Positions 10,851 to 21,212 of a stretch of 64,000 bases of DNA are shown here, one piece after another. The stretch is taken from assembly GCF_905404315.1 (NCBI RefSeq), contig NC_066304.1, forward strand, positions 3,720,001-3,784,000. Direction: 5' to 3'. The DNA comes from Leptidea sinapis (taxonomy: Eukaryota > Arthropoda > Insecta > Lepidoptera > Pieridae). The notes under the pieces were generated by a model. That model saw nothing but the letters and a program-made list of their open reading frames with translations, made no database searches and was not told the DNA's origin. How positions within the stretch are numbered: the first letter of the stretch is position 1; every line of letters starts with the position of its first letter. Both the position numbers and the translations under genes were made by a program.

Positions 10851-11263
10851 TAACCAAAATTCTACATCTACCAAAAAATAAACAAAAATCGCAATAAAAA
10901 ACCGCAAATTCTTGACGACGATAACAATAAATTTCATCGAGCCAATACCAAATAATTCCTGGCAAAATTCACGTATTATACAATCCAATAAAAAATCCTA
11001 TGAAAAGATCGCGACGCGTATTGAATTCCCTTTAGAAAGTTGAACCAAAAGAGCCACGTGTGTCGAGCTACCTGAGCTATTGCGTAACGAGTCGCCCCTT
11101 ACATTTCTAAATTCTAATGCTTTTCACACTCGGCCGGCTTTATAACTTGATAATTCATTGGGTCGTATTATAATGAATGAACAATGAATAGGGAATCCAG
11201 GCTTGAGATCATATTTTTATGTCACAGAAATATCATTAGACTAACATCTATTCGGCGATGTAT

Positions 11264-11573
11264 TATTTTTTATGAAAATAAGGGACGTGACGAGCAGGAC
11301 GTTTAGCTAATGGTTATTGATACGCCCTAACCATTATGCAGTGTCGCTCAAGATTATTGAAAAACCCAAAAATTCTGAGCGACACTACAACTGCGCTCGT
11401 CACCTTGAGACATAAGATGTCAAGTCTTATTTGCCCAGTAATTTCACTAGCTACGGCACGCTTCAGACCGAAACACAGTAATGTTTACACATTACTGCTT
11501 CACGGGCATAATAGGCGCCGTTTTGGTACCCATAATCTGGACGGCATCCGGTGCAAAGGAGCCTTCCACTGGT
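11264..11573 (-). mobile_element. SINE-like family R, full-length copy
   Basis: In the minus-strand sense it starts with gtggaaggctcctttgcacc, passes gtaatgtgtaaacattactg, gtagctagtgaaattactgg and cttgacatcttatgtctcaa, and ends with ctcgtcacgtcccttatttt and an A-rich tail. It has no coding frame. An internal hairpin (gtgtcgctca pairing with tgagcgacac) carries a T-A pair where other copies have C-G. It abuts a LINE-C 3' fragment at 11574 with no unique spacer. Confidence 0.75.
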
Positions 11574-11880
11574 AAATGCTTTTACAACATGACCCTAAAG
11601 AATTTACAAAACAAATGTCTTACCAAATTTAAAATAATTGTTAGAAAACGTTTGTATGGTAAAGGTTACTTTAATATAAATTATTTTCTTTATGATACCA
11701 CAGACTGGGAATGGAGTGATAGCCGTCAGGCTGTTTTATTATAAATTTGATTGCACAATACTACATAGATTTAAGCTAAATTGAAAAAAGCCCGCTGAGT
11801 TACATGTAGTTATTGACGTTAATTGATTTTAAATCTTTTTTTGAACAAAAATATTTGAATTTTGAATTGACCTGTTGTGT
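11574..11880 (+). mobile_element. LINE-C 3' end with TTTGAA-type tail
   Basis: The plus-strand frame encodes CFYNMTLKNLQNKCLTKFKI, then a KKRLYGKGYF-like block and ...TDWEWSD, homologous to the C-terminus of the minus-strand fragment at 41647-41952 and, more distantly, to the intact LINE RT at 36267. The 3' UTR (ccgctgagttacatgtagtt) ends at aatatttgaattttgaattg, a TTTGAA-like repeated tail rather than poly(A), typical of CR1-like elements. Confidence 0.7.
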
Positions 11881-11897
11881 CTAACAGTTTTTATTTC

Positions 11898-11995
11898 TTT
11901 TTTTATGGAAAAGGAGGACAAGGGGTGTACGAGTCACCGTCCACATTCTCTTGCAACACCTGAGGAATCACAGGATTGTTGCCGGCCTTTATCAA
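11898..11995 (-). mobile_element. LINE-B tail fragment
   Basis: On the minus strand: taaaggccggcaacaatcct, gtgattcctcaggtgttgca, agaatgtggacggtgactcg, with the middle of the tail deleted, ending in an A-run. Short 5'-truncated copy. Confidence 0.6.
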
Positions 11996-12158
11996 TGCGA
12001 GGCGTTTTAGTACATGTTAATTGGGAATTAATCGACTACTGCCATTGACTATAAAGAAATACACTTCCAATCGCGTACTAAAAGGTCGTTCAAAAATGTG
12101 CAAAAACTTGTAGAAGTAGTTCACCTGATGATATATAATATGTTTATTACGTATTTGT

Positions 12159-12738
12159 CGCAGGGAAATGATAATAACATAGATTTGTTCAATTCCCTAA
12201 GTGATTTAAGCAAATCATGGAGTATGTTTAAAGAACAACACGATTTTATCATTTCTCTAAACAAAACTAGTGATTTGATCAAAATTCCAGGGTTGGTTCC
12301 GTGAAATGACAGTAAGTGACGCGGCTAGAAGAACTTAGGATGTAAAAGCGTCATAAAATAAAAGTCATAACCCGACACGGACAGATTAGGTGGACCATTC
12401 GTGTTTTTGTTTTGTTGGGCTTCTACTTGGCCTTTAGAGAAACTTTTATCTGTTTTGAGGTTAGGTTACATTAATTTGATTTTCAAGAGACTGGTGCGTT
12501 ACCTTTTCATGGGAGTGGGGGAGTGAGTCAGGGGAAAGAGGACACCTCCCTCCTTCCTCCTTCCCCTCTCACCCCCCTCCACCTGCGTCACGATACTAAA
12601 TTCTTAGCAAATGGCGAACAGCAAACTCTGGCGTTTGGTCAAATCACTAAATTTGTTTAGAGAAATGATAAAATCGTGTTGTTATTTTAAGATCCTCCGA
12701 GGTTTGACCAAATCACTGTTTTTATCATATCCCTGCGA
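12159..12738. mobile_element. Inverted-repeat element with polypurine core
   Basis: The left arm 12159-12284 and right arm 12632-12738 are diverged inverted copies: tcgcagggaaatgataataa versus the reverse complement of ttttatcatatccctgcga, and cacgattttatcatttctct versus agagaaatgataaaatcgtg. The 350-bp interior has no ORF and holds a G-rich run (gtgggggagtga...) followed by a C-rich run (ccttcccctctcaccccc) at 12517-12592 that can itself fold. It looks like a foldback or MITE-type element; I do not know the family. Confidence 0.5.
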
Positions 12739-12944
12739 CATATATAAGATGTTATGTCTTCTTAGCCCAGTAATTTACGTTACTATTTCATGGTTGACTT
12801 GATGCGTTTGTGGTACCTAAAAAGACTCTAGCCGACTTCCACTCGGCGAAAGGAATATTCCTAACAAAATTTCAAGTCAAGTTCCAGAAATATCGTGTCT
12901 CTCTCGAAATGTGAAATCTCTTATATAATCTTATATAGATATAT

Positions 12945-13135
12945 TATACTAGCCGTTCCCGCCCGCTTCGCTGGTCGAATTTTAAAAGGAAATAAATCAA
13001 ATTTTATTTATCTTGATAAAAAAATAAGTAGTAAAAAAATATATCACATCGAATGGTTTCATGTCGATACGATCAGTGGTTTAGGCGTGATTTAGCCTCA
13101 AACAAAGACCATTTTCACCTCGTATATATATTATA
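12945..13135 (-). mobile_element. Helitron-like relic with gaacggctagta end
   Basis: The plus strand starts tactagccgttcccgcccgc and continues through catcgaatggtttcatgtcg and atcagtggtttaggcgtgat. The reverse complement matches 56310-56492, where the element ends cgaagcgggaacggctagta. A CTAG terminus shared by two copies in opposite orientations supports a mobile unit. Non-coding. Confidence 0.5.
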
Positions 13136-13368
13136 GATAGATTATAAAATACCCAAGTAGTACTAATAATCCCTCATCTCTTCTTTACAAAAATTACCTT
13201 CCCAACGAAGCTTGTTAAAATTGTTATAACGCGTGCATAGAGGTAGAACAAAACAAGTAATAAATTACATGTTACATAATATTTCCTCGTTATCAACATG
13301 GCCGTGGTTACTTGACCTTCACACATGCTACCAGTGTAAGGTAATACACAATATTCTCGTAAAGCTCA

Positions 13369-13605
13369 CCAGTGGAAGGCTCCTTTGCACTGGATGCTGG
13401 CTAGATTATGAGAACTGCGCCTATTTCTGCCGTGAAGCAGTTATGTGTAAGCAGTATTGTGTTTCGGTCTGAAGGGCGCCGTAGCTAGTAAAATTACTGG
13501 GCAAATGAGACTTAGCATGCTATGTCTCAAGGTGACATGAGTGTTTGGCTTTGTCATGATTCCTGAAGACGAAGCAGCAGTGTATTGTAATGGGCAAGCC
13601 TGGAG
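13369..13605 (+). mobile_element. SINE-like family R, 3'-interrupted copy
   Basis: It starts cagtggaaggctcctttgca and keeps ggcgccgtagctagtaaaat and atgctatgtctcaaggtgac. The hairpin region is largely deleted. It breaks off at gtaatgggcaagcctggagg, where LINE-B coding sequence begins, so the two elements are joined directly. Confidence 0.65.
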
Positions 13606-13986
13606 GGCAAAGCCAAATTGGCTTCAAAGAAACTGGGCGTCATTAATAGAGCACGGCAATACTTCAAGCCGGCCCACATACTAGCACTTTACAAAGCGCA
13701 GGTCCGGCCACACATGGAGTATTGCTATCATCTCTGGTCTGGCGCACCCCAGTATCAGCTCGATCCATTGGACCGCGTGCAACGTAGAGCAGCTCGAATT
13801 GTGGGAGACCCAGTGCTCTGTGAACGGCTGGATCACTTGGTGTTGCGTAGAGAAGTCGCTTCATTGTGTGTCTTCTACCGCATTTATCACGGGGAGTGTT
13901 CCGAAGAGCTGTTTTACCAGATTCCTGCCGCCAAATTCCACTATCGCACGACACGCCACAAGTTAGGATATCATCCTCACCAATAG
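13606..13986 (+). pseudogene. LINE-B reverse transcriptase C-terminus (CR1/Jockey-like)
   Basis: An open frame of 122 codons from 13618 covers the region after the RT catalytic core: KLGVINRARQYFKPAHILAL, QVRPHMEYCYHLWSGAPQYQ, LDRVQRRAARIVGDPVLCER, FYRIYHGECSEELF. This is the conserved C-terminal region common in lepidopteran Jockey/CR1 ORF2 proteins. The frame stops at 13984-13986 just after ...HKLGYHPHQ. The next conserved block (DVWRSSTVRFSRSF) starts at 13987 in a shifted frame, so there is at least one frameshift. EN and catalytic RT motifs are absent: a 5'-truncated dead copy. Confidence 0.8.
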
Positions 13987-14250
13987 GATGTGTGGCGGTC
14001 CTCCACAGTGCGGTTTTCAAGGAGCTTTCTTCCACGTACTACGAAGCTGTTGGAATGAGCTTCCTTGTGCGGTGTTTCAGGGACGATATGTCATGGGTAT
14101 CTTCAAAGAAAACGCGTACACCTTCCTTAAAGGCCGGCAACGCTCCTGTGATTCCTCTGGTGTTGCAAGAGATTGTGGGCGGCGGTGATCACTTAACAAC
14201 AGGTGACCCGTACGCTCGTTTGTCCTCCTATTCCATAAAAAAAAAATGGG
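13987..14250 (+). mobile_element. LINE-B terminal ORF remnant and 3' tail
   Basis: Shifted frames carry the last conserved residues (WNELPCAVFQGRYVMGIFKE, then FLKGRQR). The 3' UTR follows: ccttaaaggccggcaacgct, gattgtgggcggcggtgatc, gtgacccgtacgctcgtttg, tattccat and a run of A. This copy defines the sense strand of the LINE-B tails elsewhere in the window. Confidence 0.75.
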
Positions 14251-14289
14251 CATGGCTGACTGTTCATTTCATCGTTCATCGGTTACAGT

Positions 14290-15180
14290 AACAATAAATT
14301 CGCTTTTATTTTCTTTTTTCCTGTATCTCCATTTGAGATGTTTTTCTCTCTCGATCTCTTTGTTTGTTATACTCTAGTGTATTGTTAATTCGTAAGTACG
14401 AGTTAAACTTAACTCTTGACACTCATAAAAATATTGAAACAATCACGAAACTAAAAATCTGTAAAAACATCTGGCCCCAAAAAAAGGCCTTATATAATTT
14501 ATCAAGCAAACTGCTAATAATAAACATCTAAGTCACACTTCCCGTCAAATAATAATAGAAATATTCGCTCGTCTAATTCACGTTTAAAAGACAAACTAAC
14601 CAAGATGTGAGATGATTCACACGGCACTCATAATCTTTATAATCAAAGTTTGTTCTGTGACCTAAATCCCTGCCAGCAGCTACTTTCATTGTGAACGTTA
14701 TTCGCACACAAACACGCCACGAGTACGCGTACTATAACAATATACAATAAACGTTAAACACACACACACTAGTAAAAGCTAGTATGCCTTAAACGCCTTT
14801 TGGTTAAAATAGTCGTTACCTAAAAACTTTATTTCTATGACTCGTAGAATGGCAGTTAGCCTTTTTTATAGTAATATAAATATCTGACTTCTTCATCACT
14901 TACAAATGAGTTACATTATTTTTATCAGTAATTAAGTGGATTGTTTCTGGGACTGTTCCAGAAAAAATCATAAAGTTCGTGTTACACCACTTATCTATCC
15001 AGAATTCAGCTTAACAAAAACAGTTTATCTGCGTAAAGAATCCACATTTTTGTGACTTTCCAAAACTGGTATTGTATGTTAAATGGTATGTCTGTTAATT
15101 TTGCAAATTTGAGACTTGTAGTTTTGTTTTTATTACTGGAGTATTTTTCTTGTGGTAGTACCGTTTGATATGTAAACTTC
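14290..15180. other. AT-rich stretch, no gene seen
   Basis: Only a (CA)n run at about 14758-14770 and short chance ORFs are visible. Confidence 0.4.
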
Positions 15181-15560
15181 ACAAGAGGATAAGTAAAATC
15201 TATGGTGAGCGAACTCTACATTCTGGCCATGGTTTGTGATGTCCCCAATGCTTCAAATTTTTTTTAACCATCAGTCTCTTGGGGTCGTGTTGAGAGTAAA
15301 ACACAGTTATTTGTCCAAATATAATCACTATCTACATCTCCATTGTCTTCGGCCTTGTAAAGTCTTGTGGCACTTTTCATTTTAGTATTTTGAAAGTTGT
15401 GCCAGGTTTCTTTCCATTATGCTGCTTCCTGCTGTTAATGCTCAGCGTTCACCTATTGTTTTTGTAGTTCTGTAGAACCGATGGTGAATCCACGGGTAAA
15501 AAACTTTAAATCTTCTCGAAGAAGAAATGAGTGTGAGACATCTTCATCTCGGATTCCATT
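15180..15560 (-). pseudogene. Possible MADF/SANT-like coding remnant
   Basis: On the minus strand, frame 15380 to 15264 reads MKSATRLYKAEDNGDVDSDY, then IWTNNCVLLSTRPQETDG and stop. Upstream in the same frame is WKETWHNFQNTK, broken further up by in-frame stops. The W-x3-W...K...A pattern resembles MADF or Myb/SANT-like DNA-binding domains common in insect transposon-derived genes. Codon composition is more gene-like than the surroundings. The similarity is weak and from memory of the fold pattern only. Confidence 0.25.
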
Positions 15561-15589
15561 TTTGCTGGATAATCTACTTTAATTCTTCC

Positions 15590-15690
15590 AAGTGACACAG
15601 TTCGTTCATTTTATTCAAAATAGGATTCAAAATCACTTATTATACGTCAGCCCATTCAAAATAGACTGTCTTACACATAAGAAGAACGAT
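15590..15690 (-). mobile_element. LINE-C 3' tail fragment
   Basis: The segment cattttattcaaaataggat, cacttattatacgtcagccc, attcaaaatagactgtc matches the 3' UTR end of LINE-C at 63041-63120 and 41455-41530. Minus-strand sense, badly decayed. Confidence 0.5.
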
Positions 15691-15699
15691 ATCGATTAT

Positions 15700-16960
15700 T
15701 ACTTATTAAATTTAATATTATCTTCCCGTTTTTCAGTTTTTAAATCACTGAGACAGTGCCAGAATACTGAAGGCAGATTACAATTTGGCCTATATTCTAA
15801 GCGTACCTAAAATGATGCAAATCAGAGAAAAAGACACACATTGATACGGTGAATGCTTGCTCTCATGAATTACCCACACCACAACATCTGTGCATGTGTT
15901 TGTGATAGACTTGTATTATGCTACGGCATTAGAGCGAAAAGAGATGCATAATAGTCTAACATATATCATGGATAACTAGGACAGCTGTGTGTCTTGTTGT
16001 ACTAATTAATTTCATTGATAATAATGTTCTTAGTGATATGACATTTGGCTATGAAAAAGCTAAATAGATGTGCCATTCAGTAAGATACAGTTTAAATATA
16101 GAACCGTATATGTTTATTTTCATGACTTTGATTTATCACGTTGTAGATATTATAAAGATACAAACGCTATGCATCAGCCATGATTTACAACTACCCTTCA
16201 AAAAGTAGATATACTTTACTTGAAATACTAAGCATATGCCTCGAAGATATAGACATCAGAGATAGCCATAATGATTACCTTAAACGTGAACCTAAAACTG
16301 TACAAGAGGACTTAAGTGTCTATAACACATATCTGTATATGAATGTAAGTGGAAAAGCTTCAAATAGAGACTTCAAGTGAAACCGAAATCAGTACTTTTT
16401 GATTATTATTTATTGTTAAGGCTGGGGACCGAGCCGATGACCTTGAGAAATCGAGCGGAGCGTGGTTACCTACCTCTCTCACACAAGTTCGCCATAATTT
16501 TAATTCAGAATTAGAAGCATTTTTAATTTATTACAAACAAAATACAATTTTCTTCACAAAATTATATCATATTAAATGAATATTTGTGAACAATTAATAA
16601 TTTTTATCTAGATTAAATGATTAACATGGCTCCAAGTGTAAGAGTAAGGGGTATTTTGGTAATTATTTTTCACACTGTCTATAAAAAAAAGAAATATAAA
16701 GAAAAATTTAATTTTCTTCTCATATTCTGTAGATACATAATTATTTTTTGTAGAAATATAAGCTTTATATAGACCGTCAAAAATGGTTTAAATTATAGGC
16801 TATTTTGTCAATTTCTTGGGATAGCGGCCTTAAAGTGGCAGTAGAAGAAGCTAACTTTTTAGTTTATGAGATTTCTTTTAAAAGGTGAATCGTTTTAATT
16901 GATGTAAGTATTTCATCTCTTTCTTAATATTTCATTAGTATTAAAATACTAACAGTTCGA
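15700..16960. other. AT-rich stretch, no gene seen
   Basis: A GC-richer patch at 16425-16490 (ccgagccgatgaccttgaga, tcgagcggagcgtgg) stands out but holds no ORF or known motif. Confidence 0.35.
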
Positions 16961-16964
16961 TAGT

Positions 16965-17110
16965 ATCAGTATCTAAAAGATGAGCTGGGAGTTTCTTATC
17001 AGTTCTTCTCCCCGTGTCAAAGCCCATTCACCAACTGTTGTAGCTTCATGCTGTTTACCAAGTGTGGTTGCAATATGGTACGTTATTGTCCCTGTGGTGA
17101 ATAAATATAT
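16965..17110 (-). repeat. Interspersed repeat family E
   Basis: The minus strand reads gaagctacaacagttggtga, gggctttgacacggggagaa, gaactgataagaaactccca, and matches 48475-48580 on the plus strand (gaagcaacatcagttcgtaa, ggggagaagaactgaaaaga). Two copies in opposite orientation. Possibly a LINE 3' UTR, since it shares the aagaaactc motif with other tails here. Confidence 0.45.
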
Positions 17111-17429
17111 TTCTATTATATGGAATTGATATGACAGTCAGAGTTTGTCTGGTATTTGTAATGAGTTTTACTTCAGTTCCTTCAACACAATATCATAACA
17201 ACTCAACTAAGCCTTTGAATACAAATGTCCTCTTTAAGTACAATGAAGAAGGAAATAAGTTTTTTCAAATGCTCACTTATCTATTTAATGTTTATTATAT
17301 ACATAAGTTATGTATTATTGACAAAAAGCAAAATATAATTAATTAATTATAATACTAATTTAATAAATTAGTTTTTTAGTTTTAGTTACTTTGTTATAAA
17401 TATAGTATAACCGATACTACTCAGGGACC

Positions 17430-17580
17430 TTCAAGAAAAGAGCATATTCCTACTACTACTCCCCCACCTTAAAGGCCGGTAACGCATCTCTTGACATCTG
17501 TGTTGCGGATGTCCATGGGCGGTTGCCTCACCTCTCTCCATCCCGTGAACCCGTACTTATATAAAAAAAAATATAAAAAG
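17430..17580 (+). mobile_element. LINE-B-related 3' tail
   Basis: This has cttcaagaaaagagcatatt, ccttaaaggccggtaacgca, ttgcggatgtccatgggcgg and an A-rich end. It is a sister subfamily of LINE-B with the tgtccatgggcgg variant; the fragment at 31060-31160 shares its first part. Confidence 0.5.
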
Positions 17581-18289
17581 AAGAAGTGAGTTAATTTTTG
17601 TAAGTTTTTTATTTTTACCCGGTACTAGGTATTTCCGTTAAAACTGTGGGTGCAACATTGAGGTTTTTTTTATTACTAAAAAGGATTCAAAAAATATAAC
17701 ATACGAAATATAGTTCCGATTAGCTAGAAGTGCAAGACTTTTAGTGTGCCGACTTTAGTTGCATCAATGCCAAGTATTATTAAAGTAAGACCCTTAGATC
17801 AACCTTTTGATATCAATTATAGTCATCTTTGAGAACAAGGTTACATAATTCAAGATGAATATAATCAGCGAATCTTGTGCAGCCAACAATAAAATTGAGA
17901 AACTCTAAACATGATAAAAAATTTCATGGAGCGCCCTACTTTCGTAATGAAACATGAATCTGAGCGCTTTGCAAATAATGATCATATGATACTAAGACAA
18001 AGAATGGTGGCGAAAGAAATGCTGTTTCACGACGAATTTGTATTGTTATCATAACCATCAGTTGAGTTACAATGTGGATCATCAAAAGACAAATAGAAAT
18101 AAAAACACGATCGAGTTTTGAAGATGGTAACGGCTGAATTTATATAGACAGAGACAGAAAGAAAGACTTTCAAAAACACAAAAAATAAACACAAAAAATA
18201 ATAACATGAAATTTAATATAAAGTTTTATATAACTAAACATGGAAGTATTAAGTCGGCCTAGCAATAAGTAAAAAATGAATTGAATCAT

Positions 18290-18480
18290 TAATTATTTAA
18301 TTAATCCGCGTTAATTGGCGGAAATCCATAATTATCCAATTTTTTTTTTAGTTTTCTTGGGGATCCCTCATGTAGATGCGAAATACGTGTCAAATTTATT
18401 AACGACAAATTTTAAGTGGAATTCATATTCAAGATAACTCAAAAAAAATTGGATTAGCAATAAGTTGCAATCGATAGAAA
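18290..18480. mobile_element. Foldback MITE (family F), decayed copy
   Basis: Shares ggcggaaatccataattatc, tttttagttttctt and gatgcgaaatacgtgtcaaa with the palindromic copies at 21795 and 33849. The second arm is barely recognisable. Confidence 0.4.
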
Positions 18481-18489
18481 ATATATTTC

Positions 18490-19650
18490 TAAGGGGCGAG
18501 ACCAAGCCTTATAAGATCTTTTATGAAAGAATTTCTGTGAGATGAGGAAGCCAGGAAAGTTTGTAAGGTACTTAGGACGTACGGATAAATACAGTGAAAT
18601 GTACCAAAATCTATATTTATTGTATTTTAAATGCCTAGAACTACGTTAAATCTTTGTAGAAAGCCCCTTCTGTATAAAAGTATTCCAATACTTTACAAAT
18701 ATGAAAGAAATCAATCATATCATTTCTCACATTCATTATTACGTGTTTAATTATGTTACTAATAACACGTAATCAAAAATAAACAAAACACAGGTTTCTC
18801 AAACATTGAACAGTTTCAAGTTTCAACGGACATACGAATTAGTGTCATCCAATCATAATCTTCAAGTTATGCAATTGATTCTGACGTAATCGAAACGGGC
18901 TCAGCGAAAGTTACCAATTTCACTATCTTTCTCTTTATAGTCTGTCCCTTTCCCACTAGTTACTTCATCGTAATCGCCTATCTCTTCTCCCACGAGTCAT
19001 CCTACCATTTCATTACATGTTTCTTTGTTTGTAGCATCTTCACGGTTGGCGTGTTCCATTTTTTTTTGGTTTCGCACGCGCTGTAGGCGTTACTACGCAA
19101 TCAATTGTTACTTACCATTTACGAACGTTTGAACCTTGAAGGAAATTGAATAAGCTTATTATAATTTATTACTTAGCAGCTATTTATAAAATTCTGAAAA
19201 CTATTCATTCAATAATACCAGAGATTCACGATTCTTGTCACAGAACTCGTTTCAAAAAATTTAAGCTAAGTTTTACAAATTTATTAGGTCGCTACTACAG
19301 AAACTTCACAGGATCAGTTTCTGGACTAACTGAAATTTGGGTAACATTTTAAGTGCATTAAAATAATTATTTCATTTAAATTAATTTTCACTAATTTTCA
19401 TTTAAATAAACATTTGTATCATAATGGGACTTAACCGATAAAGAAAATAGCTAAGGATTGGCTACTCGTAGAATAGTTACTTTAAATTTATTTTTCCTTT
19501 TAATATTGATAAATTAAAAAGTTCCAATAATATTTGAATATAAAGACTATATTATAGGTCAACTATGTATTTATTCTATAGCACAGAAGAATATGTATGT
19601 TGTTGATCCTTTACAACTGGAAACCATCAAAGGAAAAGTTATATCACTTT
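18490..19650. other. AT-rich stretch, no gene seen
   Basis: The segment 18895-19100 is somewhat richer in GC but has stops in all frames. Nothing else could be supported. Confidence 0.35.
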
Positions 19651-19654
19651 ATAG

Positions 19655-19800
19655 TTTGTAATTCCTCTGATGGTATGGGCGGTGATCACTTGCTAGCAGT
19701 AGCAAGAAACCTGAACTCTCTTAATTTGTTTTTTTTTTATATATATATATATATATGTATATAAGAGGGCAAACGGGCAAGAGATTCAGAGAATAAAAAC
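19655..19800. mobile_element. LINE-B-related tail fragments around a (TA)n run
   Basis: gtaattcctctgatggtatg and ggcggtgatcacttgctagc resemble the LINE-B tail on the plus strand. After a T-run and (TA)n at 19738-19760, ataagagggcaaacgggcaa resembles the end of a related tail in the opposite orientation. Confidence 0.35.
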
Positions 19801-19802
19801 AT

Positions 19803-20035
19803 CTTCTGTTGACGACCCAGATCATCCAATGGTTAGTGACTCTGTCTATTGCGCTAGAGGTCCCGGGTGCGAATATGGATGTTTGTTTCCGAGTCATGGA
19901 TGTTTATATGTATTTATGTAAGTACCTGTATTGTATTACATACATCATTGGCTTATCCCCATAATATATATGCTATGTAGTTTAGCGCAAAATAATTTGT
20001 GTAAATATATTTAGAAAAAAAATGTAAATTTTATA
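19803..20035 (+). repeat. tRNA-headed SINE (family S)
   Basis: The head reads ccaatggttagtgactctgt, gcgctagaggtcccgggtgc and gaatatggatgtttgtttcc. The body has tgtttatatgtatttatgta and agcgcaaaataatttgtgta. The B-box region is mutated or deleted just after cccgggt, so transcription competence is doubtful. Confidence 0.6.
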
Positions 20036-20199
20036 TATTATTTCTGAATTACATTATCGTGATAAAAACAATGTAAGGTTTTTCAGCAAGAAAAATAGCT
20101 CCAGGTAATATTAGGTTTGTCAGAAGGCTAAGTAACGCTGCTGCGCCTAGTAACATAAAATACGAAAATGGATGCTAACTTCCTAAGCAAGCGGCTGGC

Positions 20200-20367
20200 A
20201 TGTACAAGATTCGGGTGATCGGTGCCAAGCCAATCTTGCTCAAGGTTGCAGTAGAAAGTAAACCCGTGAACATTCCGCGTACAGCCTACGACGAGCTTTC
20301 GTCCCGCAAGGCTATCCGCTGCAAGATAGGGCTACCACGCACATTTTTTAAAATTTACAAAAAATAA
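20200..20367 (+). CDS. Short GC-rich ORF, 55 codons, unknown
   Basis: ATG at 20200 runs to TAA at 20365-20367; the frame is open from 20176. The product starts MYKIRVIGAKPILLKVAVES and ends ...RTFFKIYKK, basic and without a signal peptide. Base composition is much richer in GC than the flanks. The stretch TAYDELSSRKAIRCKI resembles TADDELSFRKTQILKI near the N-terminus of GRB2/Drk (first SH3 domain), but the upstream residues do not match, so this could be a decayed gene copy or coincidence. A second ATG in another frame (20168) gives only 16 codons. The stop codon lies inside a perfect hairpin at 20360-20399. Confidence 0.3.
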   Translation: MYKIRVIGAKPILLKVAVESKPVNIPRTAYDELSSRKAIRCKIGLPRTFFKIYKK

Positions 20368-20399
20368 ACCTCTTTATCTATATAAAGAGGTTTATTTTT
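20360..20399. repeat. Perfect 18-bp hairpin
   Basis: Arms 20360-20377 (aaaaataaacctctttat) and 20382-20399 (ataaagaggtttattttt) pair completely around the 4-nt loop ctat. An A-run before and T-run after give the appearance of a bidirectional intrinsic terminator, which would be unusual in an insect genome. Confidence 0.85.
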
Positions 20400-20443
20400 A
20401 GAAGGCAAAAGTATCGTGGTTTGAACACACTCTCCTAGCTCCT

Positions 20444-20470
20444 AGTTAGCAAAGGGACCCTTTGCTAACT
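20444..20470. repeat. Perfect 13-bp palindrome
   Basis: agttagcaaaggg and ccctttgctaact flank a single A. It lies 44 bp after the 18-bp hairpin. Confidence 0.9.
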
Positions 20471-21037
20471 TACACAATCAGGCAACATTTTTAAGATTTT
20501 CAAATCAAATAAGATCAGAATCACACTATTCACATGAATGTCAAAAGTTTTCTTTTTACATTTACCATTTTATTTTGGGGTTTTTACAATGATATCTACA
20601 GACCCATAAAACGCGCGCGGTTTGTTGGACAAATTCAGGTCCAGTTTGATAGTGGAAGTTAATGCAATCAAATACACGGCCTAAAGGGAGACGGGAGTGG
20701 GGACTCGGTCATTGTTCCTCATAATTCAGTTTTATTCTCATACTTTTATTTGTTTATTCTTATAGCTCCTTTGCTTGAGATTTACTCAGTATTTATTTAA
20801 ATAAGGCCACGAAGACGGTAAGAAAGTTAGAAGAACAGTATCTATAATAATGTTTATTGCTGCATTTTCTTGGTTTTGACACGTAAATGTAAACGTAGGC
20901 TACGATTAAATATCAAATATTATAAAAATAATAATAAATATTTATATCAAGTATAAAATCCCATATTACAAAAAAATAAAAAATAAAATCTATGGACGTG
21001 GTTAGCGTAAGTACCTACAGGTGCAATGTTTTTGTGG

Positions 21038-21115
21038 CCTCAGTGGCGCAATAGGTTGAACGGTTGACTCTCACCACGAAGTCCCCGGTTCGATGCTCGA
21101 CTGCCATAGTAATTT
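21038..21115 (+). repeat. tRNA-like SINE head
   Basis: gcctcagtggcgcaataggt (D-arm/A-box-like) and ccccggttcgatgctcgact (B box) in tRNA spacing. There is no matching acceptor stem and no recognised body, so it is a SINE head or tRNA relic rather than a tRNA gene. Confidence 0.4.
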
Positions 21116-21212
21116 TGCTGCCAGATTAATTAAATAAGATTATCATATAAAAAATAACAATATGTATACTAGACTAACATAGTATTTATTATGGTTAATA
21201 CGTAATAATATA

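Noticed and set aside
13664..14035. 123-codon minus-strand ORF
   Set aside because: It is the antisense shadow of the LINE-B reverse transcriptase C-terminus, whose plus-strand frame contains recognisable motifs.
20360..20399. Bacterial intrinsic terminator as proof of a bacterial insertion
   Set aside because: The structure fits, but a single hairpin and a 55-codon unrecognised ORF are not enough; kept only as a finding.
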